Shown here: positions 36,750 through 46,899 of the stretch, piece after piece
Layout: every line of letters starts with the position of its first letter
Numbering within the stretch: position 1 is the stretch's first letter
DNA from: Alteromonas macleodii
GTDB lineage: Bacteria; Pseudomonadota; Gammaproteobacteria; Enterobacterales; Alteromonadaceae
NCBI RefSeq assembly: GCF_903772925.1
Contig: NZ_LR812090.1
Span: 62,001-126,000 of the forward strand
Direction of reading: 5' to 3'
DNA length: 64,000 nt
Translations under genes and position numbers: made by a program
Notes under the pieces: model-generated
The model's database searches: none
What the model saw: only the letters and a program-made list of their open reading frames with translations
Told to the model about the DNA's origin: nothing

Positions 36750-38336
36750 ATGCGTTTTGTTGATGTTTTAAGCGTATTGTCTAAATCTTCTCCGTATGCA
36801 GTTTCCACTGAACGAAAAGACTCCATTTCAGCCGAGCTCGATGCAATAAAGAAATATCTTTATATCGAAACAGATATTCAAAAAGACTTTGAAAAGCACC
36901 TAACTACATTATCCGCAGGTGATAAAAAAGTTATCTTTCTTTGCGGCAGTAGTGGCGATGGTAAATCTGAAATCCTTACTCAATACGCATCAAAGTTTTC
37001 TCATAAAGCGACCTTCCACTTGGACGCGACGCATAGCTTTGAACCTGATGAATCTGCAATATCAACACTCGACAAAGTTTTTGCTGATTATGAGCATAGT
37101 GAGAAAGCATTAGTTGTTGGTATCAATGTAGGCATGATGGGAAATTATGTCGAAGAGGGTAGCAATGAAAATGTGTGTGATGCCATCGCGAATTATTTAG
37201 AGTCAAAAGCATCAACTTCAGAGTATGTATTCTTAAACTTTGAGGACTATCCAAAGTTTAATTTAACTAGTACCGGTCACTCTTCTGATTTTGTAAAAGC
37301 TATTTTGCAACGAATAACAAAACGTGAAGATAATATTGTAAGGCAGTATTTTGATAAAGAAAAAGCTAGCCATGACGGCAATAAGCTCCTTTGCACAAAT
37401 TACCAGCTCCTCTCAATTCCACAAGTTCAAGATCGAATTGTCGATGTACTGTTTAAAGCGAGATTGATTAAAGACCAGTTTTTAACGGCGAGGACGCTGC
37501 TGGACTTTGTTCACACACTATTATCACCGGAGGGATACCTGTTTGATAATATGTTTAATGCCCCGGACAACGAAATCTCATCAAAAATTGTAGATTTTGA
37601 TCCTGCCGACGTTAGAACCGAAAACGTCGATAAATTCCTCTTAAGTACGAGTTTGGGTTTGTTCGACAAACGTTTCGAAGAATTTACTTTTTACTTGTCA
37701 TCAGAGTTCGGTATCCGTCAGTCAAAAAATTCTCACTCATATCTAAGACTGTTCTATCTTCTTGGAGAAGCAGAGCTCGCCAATAACTATCACAAAGATT
37801 TTCTTAAGGATTTTGATGAGCCTCTATTGGATAAGTATGCGAAAGTGTGGAATTTACACACTCACTTTGTAGGGGATAAACAAGATAAGAAAGAGCTAAA
37901 AGCCTTCTATAAAGAGACAATATTCTCTGCAATCCACACATATATAAATAGAAATGCCAAATCGATTGCTAAAGGGAAGTTTCTTATATCATCTCACAAT
38001 GGTTATCAGATTATGACTGAAGTCGATATGGAGCCTGACTTCACTGCAATACAGCATGCACCACCAACAAGTACATCTTACTTTGTAGCCAACATATCTG
38101 TTGAAGGTAAAAGTGTTTCAATGCCGGTTAATATCAATCTTCTTAATATGATGAATAGAATTATTGGCGGCTACAGACCAAACAAGCATGACAAAAATAC
38201 CATCGTTATTTTAGATGACTTTGCTGACCACATAGCTGACATAGCATCAAGCAAAGATAAGCTCACCATAGTTAAAGATGGGTTAGCAATAAGCCTACGT
38301 AACGATGATGATGAAATAGAAGTAAGTGGGGTTTAA
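36750..38336 (+). CDS. dptF: DNA phosphorothioation-dependent restriction protein DptF (DndF)
   Basis: The 528-residue ATPase-like protein has a Walker A motif GSSGDGKSE at residues 66-74 and the general layout of DptF, first of the three-gene DptFGH restriction module that attacks DNA lacking phosphorothioate. AAGGAT precedes the ATG by seven bases. It is followed by dptG with a gap of only four bases (or an overlap, if the upstream GTG of dptG is used). The whole operon runs to 46483. The matching modification genes dndB-E lie on the opposite strand just beyond. Confidence 0.92.
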   Translation: MRFVDVLSVLSKSSPYAVSTERKDSISAELDAIKKYLYIETDIQKDFEKHLTTLSAGDKKVIFLCGSSGDGKSEILTQYASKFSHKATFHLDATHSFEPDESAISTLDKVFADYEHSEKALVVGINVGMMGNYVEEGSNENVCDAIANYLESKASTSEYVFLNFEDYPKFNLTSTGHSSDFVKAILQRITKREDNIVRQYFDKEKASHDGNKLLCTNYQLLSIPQVQDRIVDVLFKARLIKDQFLTARTLLDFVHTLLSPEGYLFDNMFNAPDNEISSKIVDFDPADVRTENVDKFLLSTSLGLFDKRFEEFTFYLSSEFGIRQSKNSHSYLRLFYLLGEAELANNYHKDFLKDFDEPLLDKYAKVWNLHTHFVGDKQDKKELKAFYKETIFSAIHTYINRNAKSIAKGKFLISSHNGYQIMTEVDMEPDFTAIQHAPPTSTSYFVANISVEGKSVSMPVNINLLNMMNRIIGGYRPNKHDKNTIVILDDFADHIADIASSKDKLTIVKDGLAISLRNDDDEIEVSGV

Positions 38337-38340
38337 AGAT

Positions 38341-39648
38341 ATGTTCAAACTCAAAGCAGAGCTAAAACCTCAAAACAATAAACTGACGTCTTTTTTCCCA
38401 ATCAACACTAAGGACAGAAAAGGTATTTTTGATTGGGATATCGTGCTTGGGCACTTTGTGAAATACGCTTATCGTAAAAGTGTAGCGAGCAACCAGTTTG
38501 AGCAATTCAAATTAAAGTGCAAAGAGCGCTTCGAATTAAAGTTAGACGAGCCACAGTTTTGGCAACACCTTGAAAAGATGTATTTCAGTGGTGATGAACT
38601 TTATAAGATAAGCCCAGAGCTTCTGCTGTTTAAAGCGCAAGACATCAAAGGTAGTTCCGCAAATAAGAGATTAGGTGATTTATTCCTGAACTTATTACAG
38701 GGCCACCATCTGCAAAAATCACCGAGTTTGAGCCTGAACTTTTTAGAGAAGGAGCTAGTTGAAACATTCAATAGCTTCACTGTCTCAGGGTCTGAAGCAG
38801 GAACCGTTTCTAAAGCACCGACAGAAGTGCCTTATCTTCCTTTTCTAAGAGCGCTGTTTATTGAAGACTTAGACTTTATTGCATCGAAACCAAAGTACTT
38901 CATAGAAAACATAACAGACTTTTTAAAGCTTTATGCGTTCCTTTATACCGCGCAACTCACACTTAACTTAAGTGAATGGAGAGCGGGCGAACCCACAGCA
39001 AAGCCATGCTATTTCATTCTAGATACAGAAAAAGCTTCAGATGAACGCAGCTATGTAAAAAGCTACGGTTACCGCCAATTAGCCAAGAATTTCGATAAAG
39101 TTTTTCCATATTTAGCAATGAATGAAAGTCTCCAAGACCCAGCTGCTGTCAAACAGCCATTATGGTCTATCACTTGTCTTGAAGATACCGAAGGAGCGCT
39201 AGACGCCCTAAATGCTTACACGGTTGAATTTAAAGGAGAGCGAAAATTAGAGATAGAGCTCAAAGAAGCAAGCAGCGTGGCAGGTGCGGTAGATAACCTG
39301 TTGGCACTCTTCTATGCGCAATTTGGCAGGAGTGAAACACGTCATGAAGTTAATGTTCATTTTTGCAAAGCCATAGAGTCAGAGTTATGTGGCCACTTTG
39401 TTCAAAGCCGAGGAAGAGCGGGTAGAGTTTTAGTATTTAATCAAGATTACATATTGCTTTTGACCAATATAGTTATTGGAAACAGAGAGCGCCTGCGACT
39501 TCATGAGCTACTTAAAGAGTTTGAAGCAAGAGGCGTCTTTTTTGATAAGCAAACACAGAAAGTGCTTGTGAATTTTTATGAACGTATTGGGAATGTAGAA
39601 AGAATGAGTGACAGTGGAGATGCAGTTTATGTCAGAAAAACAGTTTGA
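38341..39648 (+). CDS. dptG: DNA phosphorothioation-dependent restriction protein DptG (DndG)
   Basis: The 435-residue protein belongs with DptF and DptH by position and by general resemblance to DptG; it has no known enzymatic motif. ATG at 38341 is chosen; an in-frame GTG at 38326 overlaps dptF and is an alternative. Its end overlaps dptH by 20 bases, so translation is coupled. The DptFGH set is required together in characterised systems. Confidence 0.88.
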   Translation: MFKLKAELKPQNNKLTSFFPINTKDRKGIFDWDIVLGHFVKYAYRKSVASNQFEQFKLKCKERFELKLDEPQFWQHLEKMYFSGDELYKISPELLLFKAQDIKGSSANKRLGDLFLNLLQGHHLQKSPSLSLNFLEKELVETFNSFTVSGSEAGTVSKAPTEVPYLPFLRALFIEDLDFIASKPKYFIENITDFLKLYAFLYTAQLTLNLSEWRAGEPTAKPCYFILDTEKASDERSYVKSYGYRQLAKNFDKVFPYLAMNESLQDPAAVKQPLWSITCLEDTEGALDALNAYTVEFKGERKLEIELKEASSVAGAVDNLLALFYAQFGRSETRHEVNVHFCKAIESELCGHFVQSRGRAGRVLVFNQDYILLLTNIVIGNRERLRLHELLKEFEARGVFFDKQTQKVLVNFYERIGNVERMSDSGDAVYVRKTV

Positions 39649-42600
39649 GGATTTTTTAGCTGAAAAGCTTGTAAACTGGGGCGCTGAGCATTTCTACGAA
39701 GGTTATCGTTACCAATTCCAGTCACCAGACAAGAGCAATAGCAAAAAACTATTTGATGCCCTTTGCGCCAGAAAAGCAGGCTTCATTACTATCAAGCAAG
39801 TCGAGATGCCCTTTATACAGGTTGGGGGATATAAACTCTTAGTTGTTTTGCACAGTGAGGACAAAGGGGAAGGCTGTAGCGAGAACTTTATTTCTCATAT
39901 TCGAGATGTAGTCGCATCTCAACAAAGTGAAGTGAAAGGGTCTTGTCTTCTAATTATTCATAACTCAATGCTTGATACATTGATAAATTCAGCAGAGAAC
40001 ATTGCGCAACCAGGCTGGGTTTGGCATCCGCTAAAAATTAAAGAGGCATTAGAGGGGGAAATCGACCCGTTAAACGATAATAAGCTGGTTACTCAATGTT
40101 TACTAAGTCATCGTTTTGAGCAGATCGTAGATGATGGTGCAACCATGTTTGGTTTTGAAGAGCTCTTCAATGCGCTTGTTGATGATGGCGAAATCAGCTT
40201 TCATGAAATAGCACTGCTAAACGATCCTCTTCTGAAAGGTTGGGACTCACCGAATCAGATTGCGAACAGGCTTGAGCAAAACAAGCAAATGTATGAAAAG
40301 CTCGACTATATTACCCATCACTTTCCAACAAGCTTGGAGGAAAAGCTTGGGGAAGAAGACTTTAGCCCGTCTTTCGTAAAAAAGTATTTTGATGAACAAG
40401 ACCCCGAGGCATGGAAATACAACTTAGAGTTAGAAGCATGCTTACAAGAACAAAAGAAAAATAAAGAAAACCTTCTAGAGCTTGAAAAAGAATCTATCTC
40501 AGAGGGTAAATTACTTGTAAGAACGCAAGCGGATACAAAAGCTGGCAGGCGCACTAAGAACATCATTTATGTGATGCCGGAGGGAAGGAATAGCTTTGAG
40601 CTTGAATTCAGCTTCATTGGCGGAAAAGTAGAGAAAAAAGAATGTAAAATTCTCAACGCTAGTCAACCAAGTATCGATTGTAGTACCCCCGATAATGCTG
40701 GTGGAAAGCGCAGCCGCATTATGATTTCAGGCAATTACTACGATACTGCCACTTTCTTCACATTCCGCGTAAAGCGAGATAAATCTGCTGAAACTCACAA
40801 TTTTAAAGTGTTAGTAGTTAAAGAAAATGAGTTTTATCTAAACTCAATAGAAAATAGCTTTCTTATAGACCCCAAACGTCAGTTAATCACTATTCAAACC
40901 GAAGAGAACAAGCTGCAAATTGCTGAACATGGTAAGGAAGAAGCGCTAACTGAAAACGAGCAAGAGTTTGAAAACACCGCAGTAGGTATGGTTGATTTCG
41001 AAAAGCAAGCTTCTGAATCTGACAATGTTGAGTTTGTAGTAAAAGGTAACGAAACACAGTTGAGGTTTAGTATTGAGGGCGCAGTAGCAACTGATGCGTT
41101 ATCACTACCTCTTTTGTTCAATCAAGAGCGTTTTAACAAACTATTTAGCAACGATTATTTTGCAGTTTTTAATAAGCGCAAGAACAAGATCCAACTAGAT
41201 AATCATGAAATAGCGCCTAAAGGAAAGCGTTTAACACTTTTACAGTGGGAGCAAGAGCTTTTAGACAATAATAGTCTGTATTGCCCGACATCTGAAAATT
41301 TGCATGTGGCCGTTGCAGATATCGCTACTAGCTACCCTGAACTATCGGCAGCGTACTCTACTTATTTTGCCTACCTGACTAATAACAACACCTTGCCAAG
41401 TTTGAGTGGATGGGACGAAACTTACCAGGAGCTGGTTGAGCATGTAGTGTACAATTACAATGAAGCACTAAGAAGCATTCAATACGATGCTCTACTAAGC
41501 CAATCGCAAAAGCAGTTAGTTAACATCGGCTTCGCAGAGTTCAACGGCGTTGAATACATAACGCCATATCACCCTATGGTTTTAGCTTATCACCTGTATC
41601 TTGTGCAAAGAGTGATACAAGACGAAACCAACAGCTTCAAACAGCTGCCAAAAGTCACGCTTTCCAGATTAAATGCGCAAGGGTTGATGCCATTCATTTA
41701 TGACCCTAATGATGAGTTTGGATATTGCCAGTATGAGACTGACAATAGTATGTGGTTACGTATTGTACCTCATCAAGAAACTAGTTACGGCTACGTACAG
41801 AAACTGGTTAGGGATAAGGTGTCTGAGTTTAGAGATGCGTTTTCAAGCCTTTTTGAAAATGGCGAACGGTCTAAGCTAATAATCAATTCCATAAACAATG
41901 GCCAAAACAAAGAAGTCTTTCTTGGCCTAGTAGACTTTATTAAACAATACAAAAATAAAGCCTGTCAGATTCACGTAAATATTTATGATGATGAAATAGA
42001 ATACTGTGAGTTTGATCGGTTTTCTGACACTGCAAGCTACGACGTTATTAAAGCAGAATATGGATTAAATAAAGGAAGAGATAAAGATATTGCTGATACC
42101 GTAATTGACCTACTCAGAACACGGTTAACGTACAGCAAGTTTGAAAACGAGAAGTTAGAAGATGGCACTTTTAAGCCTCATCACTACGCCCACATTTCAT
42201 TTTTTAAGAATAACGACAAGGTACAGTCTAGAGACCGCAATGTTAACGAAGAACTAAGTGGAATTGTTGCTGAAGGCTTATTGGCTGGCGAGGCATCATC
42301 TAGTGAAGAAGACAGTTATTCAACAGCCTTTGGCCTTAAGGGGATTGAATATGATGATAAGCCGCACCTGCAAATTGCAGAACGTCTGAATGGCCTCATA
42401 AAACCCGCACGTAAGCCCGACGAGCAGTACTCACGTTCTAAATCTACAGCATTAGTAGTGAGCGGTAAGTTTAGAAAACTTCTTCAATGTGCTTATTCGA
42501 GTTCAATTTGGACGACAATTATTGACCCCAAAGTAACACTGGACTTCTTTGACAACGATAAAAACGTTGTCTTGATTCACTATTCAGATAACTACACCAA

Positions 42601-44725
42601 CTCAATAAATTATGACGCGATAACCGTTACTGAAGAATCTGATTTATACAAAAAAGTCCTTGAGCGTGATCAGGGCGGCATAATTGAAGAGTTCAACGCC
42701 TTCAATGGCGAATGGCTTCTTAAAATGATCACCGCTAACGACAATGAACGCAAAGAAAAGCGCGGAATCATTGGTGCTTATAAGTTTGTTAACTGCTTGC
42801 TTAATAAGTCAGACATTACCTGGGTTCCACTTTCAGTAGCGGAGATGTTGCGAGTAGCAGGTAATATTGGCTTAAAAATGTCTGAAAGTGACTTTTCAAA
42901 AAGCAATATTTCGGGGACCATCAAGGGCGCTATCTCAGACGATGTTTTATTTGTAGGCTTTAAGCAAGATGCAATGGTTTTACTGCCTGTAGAAGTTAAA
43001 ACGGGTAAAAAGCAAACTCACAGCAAAGGTGTACAACAAGCCAAAGAGCTGAAACGCTATCTTGAAGAAGACGTGTTGAAAGGAGACAGTTTAGCAGCCC
43101 AACTTTATCGAGGATTGTTTGTAAGACAGCTGTTGATGCAAATAGACAAATACAAGCTGTATAACTTATATAGCGATAACTACTTCGATGAATTACTCTC
43201 GCGTCGTGAATGGTGGTTACAGGGCAATTATGCTATCGCTGACTTGGCAAATTATCCTGAAGGCTTCTTAGTATCGCACGTTGAAAATGACACTTTCTTT
43301 GAGCCAGCTTTTGAGTTGAAAGAAAACATTCTCAAAATAGAGCTGCCAATAAGCAACCTTTCTACATTTATAAAAACTCCGTTATCACAACTTTTTGAAC
43401 AGCAGCCTGAAAAGCTTTGTCACATCAATAGCGAATACATTTTAAGAGATTCCACACTACTTGTTGGTAACAATATACAGTCAAAAGAAGACACCTCTTT
43501 AAATGTGGAAGAGCAGGAAATTGACTACAATTCTAACGCAGAGCCCAATGTCGAAAAGCCCGAAGTAAATGTAGCTGACGAAGTTAATGTGGAAACTAAC
43601 GAAACTTTAAAGGTGTTAGTTGGCCATTCTGTTCAAAACCAAGAGCCAGTTTTTTGGGAGCCAACAAATACCGCCAAGTTCATGAATACTAACTCAGGTA
43701 TTATTGGAACAATGGGTACAGGTAAAACCCAGTGTACGAAATCCGTTGTTACTCAGCTCCACCGAAATCAAAAAAATAATGTTGATGGTCAGCCTATTGG
43801 TATCCTTATTTTCGATTACAAATCGGATTATGTGGATGATAAGTTTATAAACACTTCGGCTGCCAAGAAGTTCAAGCTGTTTAAGTTACCTTTTAACCCC
43901 CTAAGTCTTTTTGGTGATACCCCAATGTTACCTATTCATACGGCAGCTGGTTTTTCAGAAACGATGGCAAAAGCGTATGGCTTAGGCAAAAAACAACAGC
44001 TAAAGCTAGAAAACATTATCTTAGAGGCTTATGACCTTGCGGGGATAAAACCTGAAGACCCTTCCACTTGGAAAAGAACAGCGCCAACTATTGAGAATGT
44101 CTGGGATATATTCTTAGATCAAGAGAAAGTAGAAGAGGATTCGCTTTACGCTGCGCTATCAAAGCTTGCGCGATTTAAGATATTTGAGACAGACCCTGAG
44201 AAGATGCTTAGCTTATACGACTTAGTAAGTGGTGTAACCGTTATTGAGCTAGCGGGTTATCCGACTGAAGTGCAGAATTTGGTCGTAGCATTGGCACTAG
44301 ACTTATTCTATTCGCAAATGCAAAAGCAGGGTAAGCCTTCAGTCCAAGGTGATTTTCGACAGGTCACAAAACTAATCCTGGTTGATGAAGCCGACAATTT
44401 TATGTCCCAAAACTTTCCAAGTTTGCGAAAAATACTTAAGGAGGGACGTGAGTACGGCGTCGGTGTGATACTGTCTACTCAAGATATTACACACTTTAAA
44501 ACAAGTGATAACGATTACTCTGCTTACATATTGAGCTGGATTGTTCATCGCGTTTCTCAAATTAAAAATCAAGATATCAAGTCACTCTTCAATAAAGATG
44601 ACAAGACTGATCAAGAATATCTGATGAAGTCGATACGCGAGTTGGAAAGACATCATAGTTTGTATGTAGATGGTAATAAGAAAATAACAAAAATTAAAGA
44701 TAAGGCATTTTGGGAGCTGGCTTAA
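39629..44725 (+). CDS. dptH: DNA phosphorothioation-dependent restriction protein DptH (DndH)
   Basis: This very large protein (about 1,698 residues from ATG 39629) is the third restriction component. The C-terminal HerA/FtsK-type ATPase has Walker A GTMGTGKTQ near residue 1356 and Walker B LILVDEADNF near 1582, consistent with DNA-translocation. The start is set at 39629 because GGAG lies nine bases upstream inside dptG; GTG 39608 and ATG 39620 are alternatives. Its TAA stop is followed directly by the ATG of the DUF262 gene. No nuclease motif is obvious by eye. Confidence 0.92.
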   Translation: MSEKQFEDFLAEKLVNWGAEHFYEGYRYQFQSPDKSNSKKLFDALCARKAGFITIKQVEMPFIQVGGYKLLVVLHSEDKGEGCSENFISHIRDVVASQQSEVKGSCLLIIHNSMLDTLINSAENIAQPGWVWHPLKIKEALEGEIDPLNDNKLVTQCLLSHRFEQIVDDGATMFGFEELFNALVDDGEISFHEIALLNDPLLKGWDSPNQIANRLEQNKQMYEKLDYITHHFPTSLEEKLGEEDFSPSFVKKYFDEQDPEAWKYNLELEACLQEQKKNKENLLELEKESISEGKLLVRTQADTKAGRRTKNIIYVMPEGRNSFELEFSFIGGKVEKKECKILNASQPSIDCSTPDNAGGKRSRIMISGNYYDTATFFTFRVKRDKSAETHNFKVLVVKENEFYLNSIENSFLIDPKRQLITIQTEENKLQIAEHGKEEALTENEQEFENTAVGMVDFEKQASESDNVEFVVKGNETQLRFSIEGAVATDALSLPLLFNQERFNKLFSNDYFAVFNKRKNKIQLDNHEIAPKGKRLTLLQWEQELLDNNSLYCPTSENLHVAVADIATSYPELSAAYSTYFAYLTNNNTLPSLSGWDETYQELVEHVVYNYNEALRSIQYDALLSQSQKQLVNIGFAEFNGVEYITPYHPMVLAYHLYLVQRVIQDETNSFKQLPKVTLSRLNAQGLMPFIYDPNDEFGYCQYETDNSMWLRIVPHQETSYGYVQKLVRDKVSEFRDAFSSLFENGERSKLIINSINNGQNKEVFLGLVDFIKQYKNKACQIHVNIYDDEIEYCEFDRFSDTASYDVIKAEYGLNKGRDKDIADTVIDLLRTRLTYSKFENEKLEDGTFKPHHYAHISFFKNNDKVQSRDRNVNEELSGIVAEGLLAGEASSSEEDSYSTAFGLKGIEYDDKPHLQIAERLNGLIKPARKPDEQYSRSKSTALVVSGKFRKLLQCAYSSSIWTTIIDPKVTLDFFDNDKNVVLIHYSDNYTNSINYDAITVTEESDLYKKVLERDQGGIIEEFNAFNGEWLLKMITANDNERKEKRGIIGAYKFVNCLLNKSDITWVPLSVAEMLRVAGNIGLKMSESDFSKSNISGTIKGAISDDVLFVGFKQDAMVLLPVEVKTGKKQTHSKGVQQAKELKRYLEEDVLKGDSLAAQLYRGLFVRQLLMQIDKYKLYNLYSDNYFDELLSRREWWLQGNYAIADLANYPEGFLVSHVENDTFFEPAFELKENILKIELPISNLSTFIKTPLSQLFEQQPEKLCHINSEYILRDSTLLVGNNIQSKEDTSLNVEEQEIDYNSNAEPNVEKPEVNVADEVNVETNETLKVLVGHSVQNQEPVFWEPTNTAKFMNTNSGIIGTMGTGKTQCTKSVVTQLHRNQKNNVDGQPIGILIFDYKSDYVDDKFINTSAAKKFKLFKLPFNPLSLFGDTPMLPIHTAAGFSETMAKAYGLGKKQQLKLENIILEAYDLAGIKPEDPSTWKRTAPTIENVWDIFLDQEKVEEDSLYAALSKLARFKIFETDPEKMLSLYDLVSGVTVIELAGYPTEVQNLVVALALDLFYSQMQKQGKPSVQGDFRQVTKLILVDEADNFMSQNFPSLRKILKEGREYGVGVILSTQDITHFKTSDNDYSAYILSWIVHRVSQIKNQDIKSLFNKDDKTDQEYLMKSIRELERHHSLYVDGNKKITKIKDKAFWELA

Positions 44726-46483
44726 ATGGATATTACACCTAAAAGTGAATCGCTAGAAAAAATATTGACGGGATTGGAGACTAATTTTTATGTGCCCGAC
44801 TATCAACGGGACTACTCTTGGACTTCAGACGAAGTTGAGACACTTTGGATTGATTTGAAAAATGCTTTTAAAAATAAAACAGATTATTTTATGGGCACTG
44901 TCGTGCTGAAAGAGCATTCTGGATCGGAAGAGAAGTTTGATATTGTTGACGGACAACAAAGGTTAGCCACATTTTCTATTCTATTTTCGGTTTTTAATAT
45001 AATAGGGAGTCGTTTTCATTTACAGCCTGATTTGTTTCCTGATTTAGCGAGAGATGAACATAATAAAAAGTTCGCTGAAAAAATGCGGAATATAGCTATC
45101 CAAAGGCTACGAGAAGCAAGTGAACCTGATAACTATTTCCTGCACCTTAATAAGAAAGACAGTCCCACCTTTCGAGGAATAATAGAATCAGATGGCCCTT
45201 TATTAATAACTGATGAAGATTTAAAAATAGTCAAAAATGAAAGTAGACTTATAAAAACAAAAAAAATATTCATAAAGAAAATTTTGAATGATTTCAAAGG
45301 TGCTGACTCTATAGAAGCGTTATATTCATTTCTAGTTCACATCGTTAAAAAGCTGAGATTCATATCCATTAGGGTAAAAACCGATTACGAAGCGTTTTTG
45401 CTATTCGAGTCTCTTAATTCCAAAGGTATGGACTTAAGTGTGGCCGATCTAGTAAAGAATAAGATATTAATGCACGCTAACGGGGCTTCAAGTGCAGAGC
45501 TTCTTGATAACTGGGAAGAGATGATGAGAAGCATAGAGTCATCTAGGGTGTCGCCTGTAGACTTTCTTAGGATATATTGGGAGGCGATAAAAGGTATAAA
45601 TACAACTAAAAAAGAGCTTTATAAATTTATTTGTCACTACATAGAGGGCCTCCCAGCTACGAAAACCGGTGTGGAGCAGTTTTCATTGGACATCAAAGAT
45701 AAGGCCGAGTCTCTTTCTAATTTTGCAAATTCTCGACTTATATTCCCAGATTGTATTCAAAACTCAAATAAAGCCCTTAAGTTTTGTGGAGAAATAAATC
45801 AGTTAAGATATGCCACCTGTTACCCTGTTCTATTATATGCATTTTCAAATCGAAAAGATCTTGTGGATAAACTAGCCGAGCTAAGTCTATCTTTTTTGTT
45901 TAGGTGGATAACTGTGGGTGACTATTCTGTAGGAGGAGCGAAAGCCGTATTTGATGAAGTTCTAAAGTTATTGAATGACCCATCAAAAACAGAATCAGAT
46001 ATTATCGCGCCGTTTTTCAAGCATGAAGATAAGGTAGGTGACAGTGCTTTTCAAAGCTCTTTTAAGCAACTTAAACTCCAAGACAATGCTTTGGCGAAAT
46101 ACATAGTGTCGAAGGTTTATCTGCATAGTAACAATGCTCAAGCCATACCTAACTATTCTGAAATACACCTCGAACATGTTCTCCCGCAAGTAAGTACAAA
46201 ATGGGAAGCAGCAGGGTTTTCTATACCCGAAGGCACCTTAATAAAAGACTGGGTTTATCATATTGGGAATATGGTTTTATTAGATAAAACTATAAATACG
46301 AAAATAAAAAACTCTGTGTTTAAGAGTAAATTCCCAGAATATCAAGGTTCACCGTTTCCTGACACTAATATGATATACAAAGTCGCTACAACTGGTCGGG
46401 GTTGGTCACCTGAATGGATTATAGAAAGAGCTGACGAAATATCTAAATCAGTAAGTGACATATGGCCCCTTAAGAAGAATTAA
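44726..46483 (+). CDS. DUF262-DUF1524 (GmrSD/SspE-like) restriction effector
   Basis: The 585-residue protein has an N-terminal DUF262 domain (YQRDYSW near residues 26-32, DGQQRLATF at 75-83, typical of the ParB-like NTPase part of GmrS and SspE) and a C-terminal DUF1524 HNH-type nuclease (HLEHVLPQ near 480, then HIGNMVLLDKTINTKIKNS). Both halves are intact. GmrSD cuts modified DNA, and SspE senses phosphorothioate in the Ssp system. The ATG touches the dptH stop (no spacer), so it is almost certainly expressed with dptFGH. Calling it phosphorothioate-sensing is inference. The name is by family, with no symbol. Confidence 0.85.
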   Translation: MDITPKSESLEKILTGLETNFYVPDYQRDYSWTSDEVETLWIDLKNAFKNKTDYFMGTVVLKEHSGSEEKFDIVDGQQRLATFSILFSVFNIIGSRFHLQPDLFPDLARDEHNKKFAEKMRNIAIQRLREASEPDNYFLHLNKKDSPTFRGIIESDGPLLITDEDLKIVKNESRLIKTKKIFIKKILNDFKGADSIEALYSFLVHIVKKLRFISIRVKTDYEAFLLFESLNSKGMDLSVADLVKNKILMHANGASSAELLDNWEEMMRSIESSRVSPVDFLRIYWEAIKGINTTKKELYKFICHYIEGLPATKTGVEQFSLDIKDKAESLSNFANSRLIFPDCIQNSNKALKFCGEINQLRYATCYPVLLYAFSNRKDLVDKLAELSLSFLFRWITVGDYSVGGAKAVFDEVLKLLNDPSKTESDIIAPFFKHEDKVGDSAFQSSFKQLKLQDNALAKYIVSKVYLHSNNAQAIPNYSEIHLEHVLPQVSTKWEAAGFSIPEGTLIKDWVYHIGNMVLLDKTINTKIKNSVFKSKFPEYQGSPFPDTNMIYKVATTGRGWSPEWIIERADEISKSVSDIWPLKKN

Positions 46484-46499
46484 TTTTATATATCAGAAG

Positions 46500-46532
46500 A
46501 AGAGCTTAGTAGGAATAAACCGCCAAGCTCTT
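46500..46532. terminator. Terminator between the converging dpt and dnd operons
   Basis: AAGAGCTT (46500-46507) and AAGCTCTT (46525-46532) are inverted copies around a 17-base loop. The site lies in the 65-base gap between the DUF262 gene and dndE and can serve both operons. Confidence 0.55.
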
Positions 46533-46548
46533 TCTACGATAATGACTA

Positions 46549-46899
46549 TCACAGGTAGCTGATAAAATTGGTTATAGATTTAATATTACGCAAAGAGCTA
46601 CTGCCATGCTCAACATGTGCAGCCCAAGCTTGTTGAAGCTGCTTACCTTCTAAATTAGGGTAGGTATGCTTCAACAAAAGTTCCGTTATTTCTTGAGTTC
46701 GTCCTAACCAAGTAATCTTGTCCAATGTAAGGCTACCGTTAGTAGCGTATTCTGTCGCTGGGTTATATCGGAAATCAGACTCAATGGAACGGAAAAAGGC
46801 GATACGCGCAGATACGTTTGGGGTTACACCTGTGTAGCCTTTTAACTTTTTGAGTTGTTCTTCTACTGTACGTGATAATTGCATTCTATTAGGTAGCAT
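46549..46899 (-). CDS. dndE: DNA sulfur modification protein DndE
   Basis: The 116-residue protein is a small basic protein of the size and sequence type of DndE, which forms a tetramer that binds nicked DNA and is needed for sulfur insertion. It is last in the dndB-C-D-E operon. Its ATG overlaps the dndD stop by one base (TAATG read on the minus strand). Confidence 0.9.
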   Translation of the reverse strand: MLPNRMQLSRTVEEQLKKLKGYTGVTPNVSARIAFFRSIESDFRYNPATEYATNGSLTLDKITWLGRTQEITELLLKHTYPNLEGKQLQQAWAAHVEHGSSSLRNIKSITNFISYL

